Origin: an uncultured Eubacteriales bacterium
GTDB lineage: Bacteria; Bacillota; Clostridia; Oscillospirales; Oscillospiraceae
Direction of reading: 5' to 3'
Assembly: GCA_900316745.1 (NCBI GenBank)
Contig: ONEB01000002.1
Coordinates: forward strand, 30,194 to 94,193
Length of the DNA stretch: 64,000 bases
Positions within the stretch are counted from its first letter, which is position 1; every line of letters starts with the position of its first letter. A model generated the notes under the pieces. It saw nothing but the letters and a program-made list of their open reading frames with translations. It did no database searches and was not told the DNA's origin. The position numbers and the translations under genes are program-made. Of this stretch, positions 32,234 to 40,978 are shown piece by piece.

Positions 32234-33640
32234 TTATCTTTTGCGAATATTCTTGATTCTGCCAAGCGTGGCGAAGAGCGGCTTGCGGTTGATCGCGAGC
32301 ATCAGCACGATGCACGCCGCCTGCACCGCGAGCCACCCCGGCAGCTGCAGCACCATGAACACGGTCTGCACCGTGAGAATGACGCAGTTTTCCACCACGC
32401 CGAACGTATAGAGCTTAAACGGGATGAAGCGTCTTGCGTCTATCGCGCGGATCAGGAACACGATCAGATAGCTCGCCGCAGTCGCGATTGCCGCGCCCTG
32501 CGCGCCGAGCGGCGAGGGGATCAGAATGAGGTTCAGGATGATATTCAGCACCGCGCCGATCATCGCCGTCACGAACGTGCGGCCCGAGCGCTTTTCCACC
32601 ATGTAAACGGTGCCGAGATAGCTGTCGAAGGAGGCAAAGACCATCGCAATGCCGAGCACCGGCACATACAGCCACGCCTGATAATAGCCCGGTGCGGCGA
32701 GGATCTTCACGCCGAGCTGTGCAAAGCCCGTGATGAACGCCGCCGCCACGAACAGCATCGCCTGAAACGCGCACCAGACGCGCGAGAAGAACTTCGTGTG
32801 CTCCAGCCGGTCCCCGCCGGCCTCCGAGATCGCGGAGAACTGCCACGCCTCCATGAAAATGCCGGAGATCAGCGTCATGATGGTGGGCAGCTTGTAGCTC
32901 ACGGCGTAGATGCCGTTGGCGCTCGTGCTGATGATCGCGCTGACCATATAGCGGTCGGAGACGTTCGTGATCCACCAGAAGATCGTCGTCGGGATCATCG
33001 GCACGGAGTAGATGAGCATCTGCTTCCAGATCCCGCCGGGCTTCAGGGTGAGCTGCCGCCAGAGCTTTTCGCGCACGACGAGCAGCAGCGCGCACAGCGT
33101 GTCCGCCAGCACGATCGAGAGCACATAGCCCGTCACGCCGTAGTGCAGCACGGCGAGGAAGAGAATGTTCAGCCCGATCACGAGGGCGGTGTTGATCATG
33201 CCCTGCACGGCGAAGAGGGCGGTCTTGCCCTCGGCGCGCACAAACTGCGCGCACAGCGTGTGCAGGCAGGAGGCAATGGTGTAAAGCCCGACCAGCCACA
33301 GATAGGCGCTCAGCCCGGGGATCAGACCCACGAGCGGCAGCAGCGCCAGAAGCAGCAGCGCGCCGACGAGGATCGTGTAGAGACCGGCCGAGAAAATGCG
33401 CTTTCGATCCTGCACATGGTCGACCGCGAAGCGGAACACGCCGTCCGTGATGCCCATCGAGATGATCGGCAGGAGCAGGTTTGCGCTCTGCGTGATCAGA
33501 TCCGCCGTGCCGAAGGCCTCCGTGTCGAGGTAGCCGGTGTAGAAGCGCACCATGAAGAACACCAGCAGCTTCGAGCCGAACGTGCCGAGGCTGATGAGCA
33601 TGGTGTTCGATATGAGAGTTTTGTATTTATTCTGTCCCAT
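32234..33640 (-). CDS. Polysaccharide flippase / MVF-MATE family oligosaccharide transporter
   Basis: 468 residues from ATG 33640 (MGQNKYKTLISN; GCGGAG upstream); 17 upstream in-frame codons lack a ribosome-binding site. About fourteen membrane spans. The N-terminal SNTMLISLGTFGSKLLVFFMVRFYT and GTADLITQSANLLLPIISMGI are Wzx/SpoVB-like features. It probably moves a lipid-linked oligosaccharide across the membrane. No glycosyltransferases are adjacent, so the glycan is unknown. Confidence 0.91.
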   Translation of the reverse strand: MGQNKYKTLISNTMLISLGTFGSKLLVFFMVRFYTGYLDTEAFGTADLITQSANLLLPIISMGITDGVFRFAVDHVQDRKRIFSAGLYTILVGALLLLALLPLVGLIPGLSAYLWLVGLYTIASCLHTLCAQFVRAEGKTALFAVQGMINTALVIGLNILFLAVLHYGVTGYVLSIVLADTLCALLLVVREKLWRQLTLKPGGIWKQMLIYSVPMIPTTIFWWITNVSDRYMVSAIISTSANGIYAVSYKLPTIMTLISGIFMEAWQFSAISEAGGDRLEHTKFFSRVWCAFQAMLFVAAAFITGFAQLGVKILAAPGYYQAWLYVPVLGIAMVFASFDSYLGTVYMVEKRSGRTFVTAMIGAVLNIILNLILIPSPLGAQGAAIATAASYLIVFLIRAIDARRFIPFKLYTFGVVENCVILTVQTVFMVLQLPGWLAVQAACIVLMLAINRKPLFATLGRIKNIRKR

Positions 33641-33756
33641 AGAAAATGCTCCGCAGGATGTGTTTGAGTGTCCAAACAAATATTCTAGCATATTTGTTCG
33701 GATTTTGGAAGAGGAAACAGCCCGATGACGAAGGTCATCGGGCTGCCGGTATGTTG

Positions 33757-34206
33757 TTATCTGCCTCTGCGTCTGCCGCGGTTGCGGTCGCTGTACAGGC
33801 GGTTGCCGGCGATGCGGCTGTCGGATTCCTGCATGAAGTGCTTCAGCCGGTCTTCAAAGGAGGCGTCATTCGTCGGGCCGTGCACCATGCCGCTCGGGGC
33901 GCTGCCGGCGCTCGCTCGGGGCGCTGCCGGGCGCGGCTGCCGCGGGGCGCTGCGCTGCTCGGTATGCGGCTGCTCCTCGGCGCGCTTGATGGAGAGATTG
34001 ATCTTGCCCTCCGGCGTGATGGCGAGCACTTTCACCTTTACGGTCTGTCCGACCTGCAGAAAGTCGTTCACGTCGGCAACATACGCCGCTGCGATCTCCG
34101 AGATGTGGACCAGTCCGCTCCTGCGCTCCGGCAGGCTGACGAACGCGCCGAACTTGGCGATGCTGGTGACAGTGCCTTCGAGGATGGCTCCTACTTCGAT
34201 TTCCAT
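33757..34206 (-). CDS. yabR: S1 RNA-binding domain protein YabR
   Basis: 149 residues. N-terminal S1/OB domain (1-75: VGAILEGTVTSIAKFGAFVSL, GLVHISEIAAAYV, VKVKVLAITPEGKINLSIK), then a disordered Pro/Arg/Ala-rich linker and a short conserved FEDRLKHFMQESDSR motif with a basic tail. This is the YabR layout, and its place after divIC is the conserved Firmicute order. It probably binds RNA or ribosomes. Last gene of the yabP-yabQ-divIC-yabR unit. Confidence 0.93.
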   Translation of the reverse strand: MEIEVGAILEGTVTSIAKFGAFVSLPERRSGLVHISEIAAAYVADVNDFLQVGQTVKVKVLAITPEGKINLSIKRAEEQPHTEQRSAPRQPRPAAPRASAGSAPSGMVHGPTNDASFEDRLKHFMQESDSRIAGNRLYSDRNRGRRRGR

Positions 34207-34221
34207 ACGGCATTTAACTCC

Positions 34222-34500
34222 TCAATTACTGGTGTCGTAAAAAATCTTTTCGCCGGGTTTGACAAGCCCCAGCTTGTCCCGGGCGATCTCTTCTTTGGTT
34301 TCATCGTCGTCGCTGTGCGCGATCTGATATTCGAGTGCGGCGTTTTCCTCTGTAAGCTCCTGCGTCTGCTGCTCGAGCTGCGCGATCTGGCTTTGCAGGG
34401 AACGGGTCTCGGCGTGGAGCATGGCCAGCCGAACCGCCGCGTACAGGACGATCGCCAGAAGAAGAATCTTCGTAATGATGCCTGCCCGCTTGATCTTCAT
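34222..34500 (-). CDS. divIC: Septum formation initiator DivIC/FtsB-like
   Basis: 92 residues from ATG 34500 (GGGAGG upstream). Short cytosolic basic N-terminus, one membrane span (about 9-26), then a coiled coil LHAETRSLQSQIAQLEQQTQ and the conserved end ARDKLGLVKPGEKIFYD. DivIC works with FtsL and DivIB in the division septum. Position between yabQ and yabR is conserved. The raw yabQ frame overlaps its first two thirds (see yabQ). Confidence 0.92.
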   Translation of the reverse strand: MKIKRAGIITKILLLAIVLYAAVRLAMLHAETRSLQSQIAQLEQQTQELTEENAALEYQIAHSDDDETKEEIARDKLGLVKPGEKIFYDTSN

Positions 34501-34969
34501 GTTTGCTTGTCCTCCCGTCGTCAGACGAACAGTTTTGTCCATGATACTGTATTCTAAAGCAATTTCTCAATTTTGGAAAGTCTTTTTTTGCGTTTTCCAG
34601 AAAATTTTTAAATTTCTTTTCATATTTGCGCAGAGGATTTACCAAAAAATGGACAATACCCAGGAGCTTGTCAACCGCTTTCCGGAATAGGGGCAGCAAA
34701 AGAGGGCTGAGCGTCACGCCGTAGAGCATGGCGCCCGCGGCGGCGAAGAGGATCGAGTCGAGCCCCGCGCGGCCCGCGCCGGAGCGCAGACCCAGCAGAA
34801 ACAGCCCCGTGAACACGACCAGCGCATAGAGCACATCGAGCAGCACCCGCCCGGCCGCGCGGCAGTGCGCACGGGGCGCGCGCAGCGCATCGAACACCAG
34901 CCCGAGCGCAAAGCCCAGCGTGAGCGCGAGCGCCGCGAACACCGCCTGATCCTGTACCGAGGTCCTCAT
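34301..34969 (-). CDS. yabQ: Spore cortex protein YabQ, 3' end apparently frameshifted
   Basis: The raw frame is 222 residues. Residues 1-129 look like YabQ: hydrophobic segments at about 8-28, 42-62 and 73-93, then a basic helix NPLRKYEKKFKNFLENAKK. Beyond that the frame runs 200 nt into divIC with low-complexity, Arg-rich sequence that looks like a shadow. The change occurs at an A7 run (plus-strand T7 at 34583-34589). Reading one more A gives KKRLSKIEKLL and a stop at 34554-34556, a 138-residue protein ending before divIC. The run is aligned as A-AAA-AAA, a -1 slippery heptamer. Either an indel or slippage explains it. YabQ is needed for spore cortex formation in Bacillus. Confidence 0.75.
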   Translation of the reverse strand: MRTSVQDQAVFAALALTLGFALGLVFDALRAPRAHCRAAGRVLLDVLYALVVFTGLFLLGLRSGAGRAGLDSILFAAAGAMLYGVTLSPLLLPLFRKAVDKLLGIVHFLVNPLRKYEKKFKNFLENAKKDFPKLRNCFRIQYHGQNCSSDDGRTSKHEDQAGRHHYEDSSSGDRPVRGGSAGHAPRRDPFPAKPDRAARAADAGAYRGKRRTRISDRAQRRR

Positions 34970-35256
34970 CCGAAGAGCTTTGCCCAGAAGCCCTCGCCGC
35001 GCTGGGGCGTGTCGGCGTAGAGAAGCTCGTCCACGTTGCCGTCGATGCCGAGCTCTCCGGTGTCGATCGCGAGTCTGCCGACGTGCAGCTCGCTGCCGCG
35101 CACGATGAGATTGCCCCGCGCCGTGCGCATCTCGACCTCCTCCTCGTCAAAGCGCAGCACCTCGTCCACGCCCGTAACGGTGAGCTTTCCGCGCTCTGAG
35201 AGCGTGAGCGTGTGCGCGCGGCTCACGGTCGGGTTCTTCTTGTCCTCATAAGCCAT
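34966..35256 (-). CDS. yabP: Sporulation protein YabP
   Basis: 96 residues from ATG 35256 (AGGAGG 8 nt upstream). The YabP/YqfC fold is seen as repeated short strands: HTLTLSERGKLTVTGVDEVLRFDEEEVEMRTARG followed by GSELHVGRLAIDTGELGIDG (two segments). The sporulation-specific family is expressed in the mother cell in Bacillus. Overlaps the yabQ start by 4 nt. The C-terminal ~15 residues (QRGEGFWAKLFG) are common in clostridial YabP. Confidence 0.93.
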   Translation of the reverse strand: MAYEDKKNPTVSRAHTLTLSERGKLTVTGVDEVLRFDEEEVEMRTARGNLIVRGSELHVGRLAIDTGELGIDGNVDELLYADTPQRGEGFWAKLFG

Positions 35257-35323
35257 GGTAGGTACCTCCTGAAGTGTTATCGGTAGAGCGTATGCGCTCC
35301 CGGCGGAGGATATGACCGCTGCA

Positions 35324-35352
35324 TTGACACTCAACCGTATTTCATGTATAAT
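35324..35352 (+). promoter_or_regulatory. promoter of the methyltransferase/ECF unit
   Basis: Consensus TTGACA (35324-35329), 17 nt, TATAAT (35347-35352), 50 nt before the ATG at 35402. Confidence 0.85.
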
Positions 35353-35401
35353 GATAAATTGTATTATTGGGAGTATATGGTTTTTTACAGGAGATTTGAC
35401 G

Positions 35402-36265
35402 ATGTGGATTGCGGATCAATGGAAAGATTATGAGCTGCTGGACTGTTCCGGCGGGGAGAAGCTGGAGCGCTGGGGCGAGATCACCCTCGTGCGCCCGGAC
35501 CCGCAGGCGATCTGGCGCACGGAGCGGCGCGATCCGCGCTGGCGGCATCCGGCGGGGCGCTACTCCCGCAGCGAGACCGGCGGCGGCAGCTGGGACAAGG
35601 GACGTCTGCCCGAGCGCTGGAAGGTGCGCTACGGGGATCTGACGTTCCACGTCAAGCCCATGAACTTCAAGCACACGGGCCTGTTCCCCGAGCAGGCCGT
35701 GAACTGGGACTTCGCCATGGAGCAGATAAGAAATGCCGGACGGCCGATCTCCGTTTTGAATCTCTTCGGCTATACGGGCGCCGCCACGGTCGCCTGCGCC
35801 GCGGCGGGCGCGAGCGTCTGCCATGTGGACGCGGCGAAAGGCATGGTCGCCTGGGGCAAGGAAAACGCGCAGGCAAGCGGCGTCATCGACCGCCCGATCC
35901 GATGGATCGTGGACGACTGCGCGAAGTTCGTCGAGCGCGAGATCCGGCGCGGCAGACGGTACGACGCCGTCATCATGGACCCGCCGAGCTACGGGCGCGG
36001 CCCGGGCGGCGAGGTCTGGAAGCTGGAGAACAATCTCTGGGATTTCGTCGAGCTCGTCGCGGGCGTTTTGTCCGATGATCCGCTCTTCGTGATTCTCAAT
36101 TCCTATACCACGGGCCTGAGCGCGAGCACGATCGGCTATGTCTGCCAGAGCGTGTTCTGCCGCCGCTTCGGCGGGCGCACCGAGTCGCAGGAGCTGGGTC
36201 TGCCGGTCACGGCCTCCGGTTTAGCTCTCCCGTGCGGCGCTACAACACGAGTTATCTTCGATTAA
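35402..36265 (+). CDS. Class I SAM-dependent (rRNA) methyltransferase, RlmI/RlmK-like
   Basis: 287 residues from ATG 35402 (AGGAG upstream; earlier in-frame codons precede the promoter). Motif I is seen in VLNLFGYTGAATVACAAAGA, the SAM-binding acidic residue in VCHVDAAKGMVAWGKEN, and motif IV as DAVIMDPPSYGRG. These match COG1092-type 5-methylcytosine or 7-methylguanine rRNA methyltransferases without an N-terminal PUA domain. The exact target base is not predictable. It is 16 nt upstream of ecfA1. Confidence 0.9.
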   Translation: MWIADQWKDYELLDCSGGEKLERWGEITLVRPDPQAIWRTERRDPRWRHPAGRYSRSETGGGSWDKGRLPERWKVRYGDLTFHVKPMNFKHTGLFPEQAVNWDFAMEQIRNAGRPISVLNLFGYTGAATVACAAAGASVCHVDAAKGMVAWGKENAQASGVIDRPIRWIVDDCAKFVEREIRRGRRYDAVIMDPPSYGRGPGGEVWKLENNLWDFVELVAGVLSDDPLFVILNSYTTGLSASTIGYVCQSVFCRRFGGRTESQELGLPVTASGLALPCGATTRVIFD

Positions 36266-36281
36266 AAATACAGAGGTTTTT

Positions 36282-37118
36282 ATGCAGCCGATCATTCAAG
36301 TAGAAAATGTAGAATACACCTATCCCGGCGAGGAGCAGCCCGCTCTGCGGGGCGTGACGCTCTCGATCGAGCCCGGCACCTTCACGGCCGTGCTGGGGCA
36401 CAACGGCTCCGGCAAGAGTACGCTCGCCAAGCACTTCAACGCGATTTTGCTGCCCACGTCCGGGCGCGTACTGGTGGACGGGATGGACACCGCCGATGAG
36501 GAGAATCTCCTCCGCGTGCGCGGCACGGTGGGCATGGTGTTCCAGAACCCGGACAACCAGATCGTCGCGAACGTGGTGGAGGACGACGTGGCGTTCGCGC
36601 CGGAGAATCTCGGCGTGGAGCCGCAGGAGATAAGACGCCGCGTGGACGAGGCGCTCAAGCAGGTGGGCATGTACGAGTACCGCACGCACGCGCCGCATCT
36701 CCTGTCCGGCGGACAGAAGCAGCGCGTCGCCATCGCGGGCGTGATCGCCATGCGCCCGAAGTGCATCGTGCTCGACGAGCCGACCGCCATGCTCGACCCC
36801 TCCGGCAGGCGCGAGGTCGTGTCCACGGCGCTCAAGCTCTGCCGCGAACAGGGCATCACGGTCGTGCTCATCACGCACCACATGGACGAGTGCATCGACG
36901 CCGACCGCCTGCTCGTCATGTCCGGCGGACATGTGATCGCCGACGGCAAACCGAAGGACGTCTTCGCGCAGCGCGCGCTGCTCGAATCCGAGGGGCTCGC
37001 CGTGCCGGTCACGACGGCGCTTTTGCAGGATCTGAGAGCCGAGGGGCTCGATGTGCAGACGGATGTGCTCTCCGTCGAAGCCTGCGCCGATACGATCGCC
37101 CGGGCCCTGCAACACTAA
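36282..37118 (+). CDS. ecfA1: Energy-coupling factor transporter ATPase EcfA1
   Basis: 278 residues. Walker A GHNGSGKST, Q-loop VFQNPDNQIVANVVEDDVAF (the NPDNQ variant typical of EcfA1), signature LLSGGQKQRVAIAG, Walker B CIVLDEPTAMLDP, H-loop LITHHMDE. With EcfA2 and EcfT it forms the shared energising module for vitamin and metal S-components. No S-component gene is adjacent. Confidence 0.96.
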   Translation: MQPIIQVENVEYTYPGEEQPALRGVTLSIEPGTFTAVLGHNGSGKSTLAKHFNAILLPTSGRVLVDGMDTADEENLLRVRGTVGMVFQNPDNQIVANVVEDDVAFAPENLGVEPQEIRRRVDEALKQVGMYEYRTHAPHLLSGGQKQRVAIAGVIAMRPKCIVLDEPTAMLDPSGRREVVSTALKLCREQGITVVLITHHMDECIDADRLLVMSGGHVIADGKPKDVFAQRALLESEGLAVPVTTALLQDLRAEGLDVQTDVLSVEACADTIARALQH

Positions 37119-37137
37119 TCCAGAAAGAAGCCACGCT

Positions 37138-38004
37138 ATGACGCCAATTCTCCAAGTCGACGCGCTCCGGCATGTTTACAGCGCCGGAACGCCGTTTGAA
37201 AAGGTCGCCATCGACCAGATATCGCTCTCGTTCGAGCCGGGTCAGCTCATCGGCATCATCGGCCACACCGGGTCGGGCAAGAGCACGTTCATCCAGCACC
37301 TGAACGGGCTTTTGAAGCCCACGTCCGGCACCGTCCTCTTCGCGGGCGAGGACATCCACCGCTCCAAGGAGGCCACGCGCGACGTGCGCTTTTCCGTGGG
37401 GCTGGTGTTCCAGTACCCGGAGTATCAGCTCTTTGAGGAGACGACGGAAAAGGACATCGCCTTCGGGCCGAGGAACATGAAGCTTTCCGAGGACGAGATC
37501 AAAGAGCGCGTGCATGAGGCGGCGCGGTTCGTCGGGCTTGACGAATCGCGGCTGGACCGCTCGCCGCTGGAGCGCTCCGGCGGACAGAAGCGCCGCATCG
37601 CCATCGCCGGCGTGATCGCCATGCGCCCGCAGGTGCTCATCCTCGATGAGCCCACGGCGGGACTTGACCCCGGCGGTGCGCAGGCGATTTTGAAAAACAT
37701 CCTCGATTACCGCCGCGAGACGGGCTCGACCGTGCTGCTCGTGACCCACAACATGGACGACGCCGCGCGCATCGCCGACCGGCTCGTTGTGTTCCACGAG
37801 GGCAGTGTTGCCTTCGACGGCGCGCCCAGCGAGGTCTTCTGCCACACGCAGGAGCTGATGGATATCGGGCTCGACGTGCCGCAGTCGGCGCGCATCGCCG
37901 AGGCGCTGCGCCGCCGCGGTCTCGACCTGCCGGAGTCCATCTATACGCCCGAGCAGCTCAAGGCCGCCATCCTCCGTCTGAAAGGAGGCGACGCCGCATG
38001 CTGA
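37138..38004 (+). CDS. ecfA2: Energy-coupling factor transporter ATPase EcfA2
   Basis: 288 residues from ATG 37138; the open frame upstream lies inside ecfA1. Walker A GHTGSGKST, Q-loop VFQYPEYQLFEETTEKDIAFG (YPEYQLF is the EcfA2 signature), RSGGQKRRIAIAG, LILDEPTAGLDPGG. C-terminal EcfA2-type extension to residue 288. Overlaps the ecfT start by 7 nt. Confidence 0.96.
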   Translation: MTPILQVDALRHVYSAGTPFEKVAIDQISLSFEPGQLIGIIGHTGSGKSTFIQHLNGLLKPTSGTVLFAGEDIHRSKEATRDVRFSVGLVFQYPEYQLFEETTEKDIAFGPRNMKLSEDEIKERVHEAARFVGLDESRLDRSPLERSGGQKRRIAIAGVIAMRPQVLILDEPTAGLDPGGAQAILKNILDYRRETGSTVLLVTHNMDDAARIADRLVVFHEGSVAFDGAPSEVFCHTQELMDIGLDVPQSARIAEALRRRGLDLPESIYTPEQLKAAILRLKGGDAAC

Positions 38005-38801
38005 AAGACATCACCCTCGGCCAGTACTTCCCCGGGGACAGCGTTGTGCATCAGCTCGACCCCCGCAGCAAGCTGATCGCGGTCGTCATCTTCATCGCCT
38101 GCATCTTCACGGCGGAGAGCTATGTCGGCTACGCGCTCGTGATCGCGGTCACGGGCGGCATGATCGCCCTGTCGCGCATTCCGCTCAAGAGCATCGTGCG
38201 CGGCCTGAAGCCCGTCATGATCATCATCATCTTCACCGCGGTGCTGAACATGTTCTTCACCCCGGGCAAGGTGATTTTCCAGGTCTGGAAGATCTCGTTT
38301 ACGCAGGAGGGCGTCGTGCGCGCCGTGTTCATGGTGCTGCGCATCTCGCTTCTGATCGCGGGCACGTTCCTTCTGACCTACACCACGCCGCCCATCGCCC
38401 TGACGGACGGCATGGAGCGCCTCTTCAATCCGCTGAAAAAGCTGCACGTCCCCGTGCACGAGATGGCCATGATGATGAGCATGGCGCTGCGCTTCATCCC
38501 CACGCTCATCGAGGAGACGGACAAGATCATGTCCGCCCAGCGGGCGCGCGGCGCGGACTTTGAGACCGGCAGTCTCGTCCAGCGCGCGCGGGCGCTGCTG
38601 CCGCTGCTGGTGCCGCTGTTCGTGAGCGCCTTTCGCCGCGCGGACGAGCTCGCCGTCGCCATGGAGAGCCGCTGCTACCACGGCGGCGAGGGCCGCACGC
38701 GCATGAAGCAGCTCGTGTGGCACCGGCGCGACACGCTGGCGATTGTCGTGATGCTGCTCGCGCTCGCCGCGCTGATCGTGCTGCGGCGCTTCGGATTATA
38801 A
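37998..38801 (+). CDS. ecfT: Energy-coupling factor transporter transmembrane protein EcfT
   Basis: 267 residues. N-terminal GQYFPGDSVVHQLDPRSKL is the usual EcfT start; five to six membrane spans; two coupling-helix Ala-Arg-Gly motifs, seen as RARGADF and MESRCYHGG. It links the ATPases to exchangeable substrate-binding S-proteins. The order ecfA1-ecfA2-ecfT-truA is common in Firmicutes. Confidence 0.96.
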   Translation: MLKDITLGQYFPGDSVVHQLDPRSKLIAVVIFIACIFTAESYVGYALVIAVTGGMIALSRIPLKSIVRGLKPVMIIIIFTAVLNMFFTPGKVIFQVWKISFTQEGVVRAVFMVLRISLLIAGTFLLTYTTPPIALTDGMERLFNPLKKLHVPVHEMAMMMSMALRFIPTLIEETDKIMSAQRARGADFETGSLVQRARALLPLLVPLFVSAFRRADELAVAMESRCYHGGEGRTRMKQLVWHRRDTLAIVVMLLALAALIVLRRFGL

Positions 38802-38832
38802 GGGACGGGACGTCGAGGACGTCGTCCCCTGC
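38802..38832. repeat. degenerate GGGGCGG/GTCGAGGACG palindromic repeat
   Basis: GGGACGGGACGTCGAGG followed by ACGTCGTCCCCTGC, a near palindrome between ecfT and truA. It shares GTCGAGGACG and the CCCCT(A/G)C end with the unit at 14747-14766. Confidence 0.5.
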
Positions 38833-38846
38833 GGAGAAATGAACCT

Positions 38847-39653
38847 ATGAACGAAAAGCCCAAACGGAATATCGCGCTGCGGCTGAGCTACGACGGCTCG
38901 CGCTACCACGGCTGGCAGGTGCAGAAAACGGAGATCACCGTCGCCGAGACGCTGGAAAAGGCGCTGACCAAGGTCTGCGGACATCCCGTCAAGGTCACGG
39001 GCTGCGGGCGCACGGACGCGGGCGTGCACGCGCTGAGCTACTGCGCGAACTTTCGCACCGACTGCACGATCCCCATTGACCGCGTGCCGCTTGCGGTAAA
39101 TGCGCGCCTGCCCGGCGATATCGCCGTGTCCGACGCCGTCGAGGCGCCGGAGGACTTCAACGCCATCGGCTCGTGCATCCAGAAGGAATATCTCTACCGC
39201 ATCCACAACTCCCGCGTGCGCGATCCGTTCATGGAGCACCGCGCGTGCTTCTACCCCGCGCCGCTGGATATTGAGATGATGCAGCGCGCCGGACGCGCCT
39301 TTGAGGGCACGCACGACTTTGCCGCCGTGCGCAGCGTCGGCACCGAGACGAAGACCACCGTCCGCACCGTCCACTGGTGCCGCGCCGAGCAGCAGGGCGA
39401 GTGGATCACGATCCGCGTCTGCGCGAACGGATTTTTGTATAACATGGTGCGCGCCATCGTCGGCACGATGGTCTATGCCTCCCACGGCAAGCTCGTGCCG
39501 GAGGAGATCCCGGCGCTTCTTCAGACGCGCGACCGCCGGCTCACCGGCCCCACAATGCCGCCGCAGGGCCTGTATCTGAACAGACTCTGGTACGACGGCG
39601 CGGTGGGCGAGATGATGCAGGCTGACGCCCCATCAAAAAACGTCGTTTTTTGA
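38847..39653 (+). CDS. truA: tRNA pseudouridine synthase A
   Basis: 268 residues. LRLSYDGSRYHGWQVQ at the N-terminus and catalytic Asp57 in GCGRTDAGVHAL. Also KEYLYRIHN, EGTHDFAAVRS and GFLYNMVRAIVGTM. It makes pseudouridine at positions 38-40 of tRNA anticodon arms. Downstream of ecfT as in many Firmicutes. The stop lies in the first arm of a hairpin (39630-39655). Confidence 0.97.
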   Translation: MNEKPKRNIALRLSYDGSRYHGWQVQKTEITVAETLEKALTKVCGHPVKVTGCGRTDAGVHALSYCANFRTDCTIPIDRVPLAVNARLPGDIAVSDAVEAPEDFNAIGSCIQKEYLYRIHNSRVRDPFMEHRACFYPAPLDIEMMQRAGRAFEGTHDFAAVRSVGTETKTTVRTVHWCRAEQQGEWITIRVCANGFLYNMVRAIVGTMVYASHGKLVPEEIPALLQTRDRRLTGPTMPPQGLYLNRLWYDGAVGEMMQADAPSKNVVF

Positions 39654-39812
39654 TGGAAGAGATTGCGCTTCACGGTTTCCTCCTGGACGAAAGTGCGACT
39701 TTCGCAAAAGGAGAAAACCGTTTCGCGAGAAGTGTTTTCCGCGCCGCGGCGAAGCCGCGCCGGGAAAACGACAGAATTGTTTTCGCGTCAGCGGACGCGA
39801 ACTCTGCGAGGC
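39630..39812 (+). repeat. Structured repeat family 2, copy E (3' of truA) with truA hairpin
   Basis: The first 12-bp hairpin CATCAAAAAACG/CGTTTTTTGATG (39631-39655) includes the truA stop and could terminate it. Then come an outer CGGTTT/AAACCG stem enclosing CGAAAG/CTTTCG (39672-39720), hairpin 2 GTTTTCC.../...GGGAAAAC (39734-39769), linker ACAGAATTGT, hairpin 1 TTCGCGTC/GACGCGAA (39782-39789/39794-39801) and the shared end AACTCTGCGAGGC (39800-39812). The layout is the same as copies C and D. Confidence 0.8.
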
Positions 39813-39855
39813 TTTTCCGTGCTGACTGCAGATCGCAAGGAGAACTGAGATTATT

Positions 39856-40953
39856 ATGAATGAAAAACGATCCTCGGCGCTCACGCACGTTCTTCTTGCC
39901 GCGATCGTGCTGGTCGTGGCGCTGTTCTTCGTGGTGACGCTCGTGCGCCGCAGCGCGGCGAAAAGCGCCGCCGTGAACGAGGAGGCGCCCTACACGCTCG
40001 ACAACAGCGCGGGGCAGGTCTTCGCCGTCACCACCGGCAAGGCGGGACAGCTCGTCGCCGCGACGAACGGCGGCGTGCAGCTGTTCTCCCCCGAGGGACA
40101 GAGCGTGGCGCATGAGCTCATGAGCTTCAAGCAGCCGGGCGTCACGGCGGGGGACCATGCCGCCGCCGCGTATGACATCGGCGCCGAGACGCTCGTGGTC
40201 GCGGACACGGACGGAAACGTCAGCCGCATCAAACCCGCAGGCGCCGTGATCTCCGCGCGCATGAACAGCGAGGGCTGGCTCGCCGTCGTCACCGAGGCGC
40301 CGGGCTACCGGGCGGTCGTCACGGTCTATGACAATACGCGCAAGGCCGTCTACGTCTGGTACTCCGGGTCAAGCTATGTGCTCACCGCCGCGATCTCGGA
40401 CGACCGCACGCTCGCCGCGCTCTGCGTGGATGAATCCGGCGGCAGCGTGCAGATCTTCCGGCTCTCGGACGAAAACCCCGTCGGCACGTTCACCGCGCCC
40501 GGCGAGCTCTTCGCGGATCTGAGCTGGACGGACGACGACCACATCGCCGCCGTGAGCCCGTCGCGCGTCGTGTTTCTGAATGAGGACGGCGGCACGGCCG
40601 GGGAATACGGCTTCAACGGGCAGAGTCTCTATGACTACGCCCGCGAGGGGAGCGGCTTTTTCACGGTCGCCCTTTCGCAGTACCGCTCCGGCAGCCCGAC
40701 GCGGCTCATCACGCTCTCGCCCAAGGGCGAGGTGCTCGGCGATATCGAGGCCCCCGAGGGGCTGGAGAGCGTCAGCGCCCACGGCAAGCAGGTGCTCGCG
40801 CTCTGCGGCAGGCATCTGATCCAGTATAACCAGCAGCTTGAGCAAATGCTCGCCGCCGACATCGAGCAGACCGGCGTGCGGCAGGCGCTGCTGCTCGAGA
40901 GCGGAAAATGCGTTTTGGTGTTTGATTACAGTGCGCAAGCATTTAATTACTGA
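39856..40953 (+). CDS. Membrane-anchored beta-propeller-like protein (DUF5711 type)
   Basis: 365 residues. One membrane span near the N-terminus (about 11-30, VLLAAIVLVVALFFVVTLV), the rest outside. Repeated short strand units spaced ~40 residues apart (GGVQLFSPEGQSVAHE, TLVVADTDGNVSRIKPAG, GGSVQIFRLSDENPVG, RVVFLNEDGGTAGEYG, RLITLSPKGEVLG) indicate a WD/PQQ-like propeller. DUF5711 proteins with this arrangement are common in Oscillospiraceae ahead of cvpA and clp genes. No enzymatic motif; function unknown, perhaps envelope scaffolding. Confidence 0.83.
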   Translation: MNEKRSSALTHVLLAAIVLVVALFFVVTLVRRSAAKSAAVNEEAPYTLDNSAGQVFAVTTGKAGQLVAATNGGVQLFSPEGQSVAHELMSFKQPGVTAGDHAAAAYDIGAETLVVADTDGNVSRIKPAGAVISARMNSEGWLAVVTEAPGYRAVVTVYDNTRKAVYVWYSGSSYVLTAAISDDRTLAALCVDESGGSVQIFRLSDENPVGTFTAPGELFADLSWTDDDHIAAVSPSRVVFLNEDGGTAGEYGFNGQSLYDYAREGSGFFTVALSQYRSGSPTRLITLSPKGEVLGDIEAPEGLESVSAHGKQVLALCGRHLIQYNQQLEQMLAADIEQTGVRQALLLESGKCVLVFDYSAQAFNY

Positions 40954-40978
40954 TAAAGATAAAAGGTAGGAACATACT

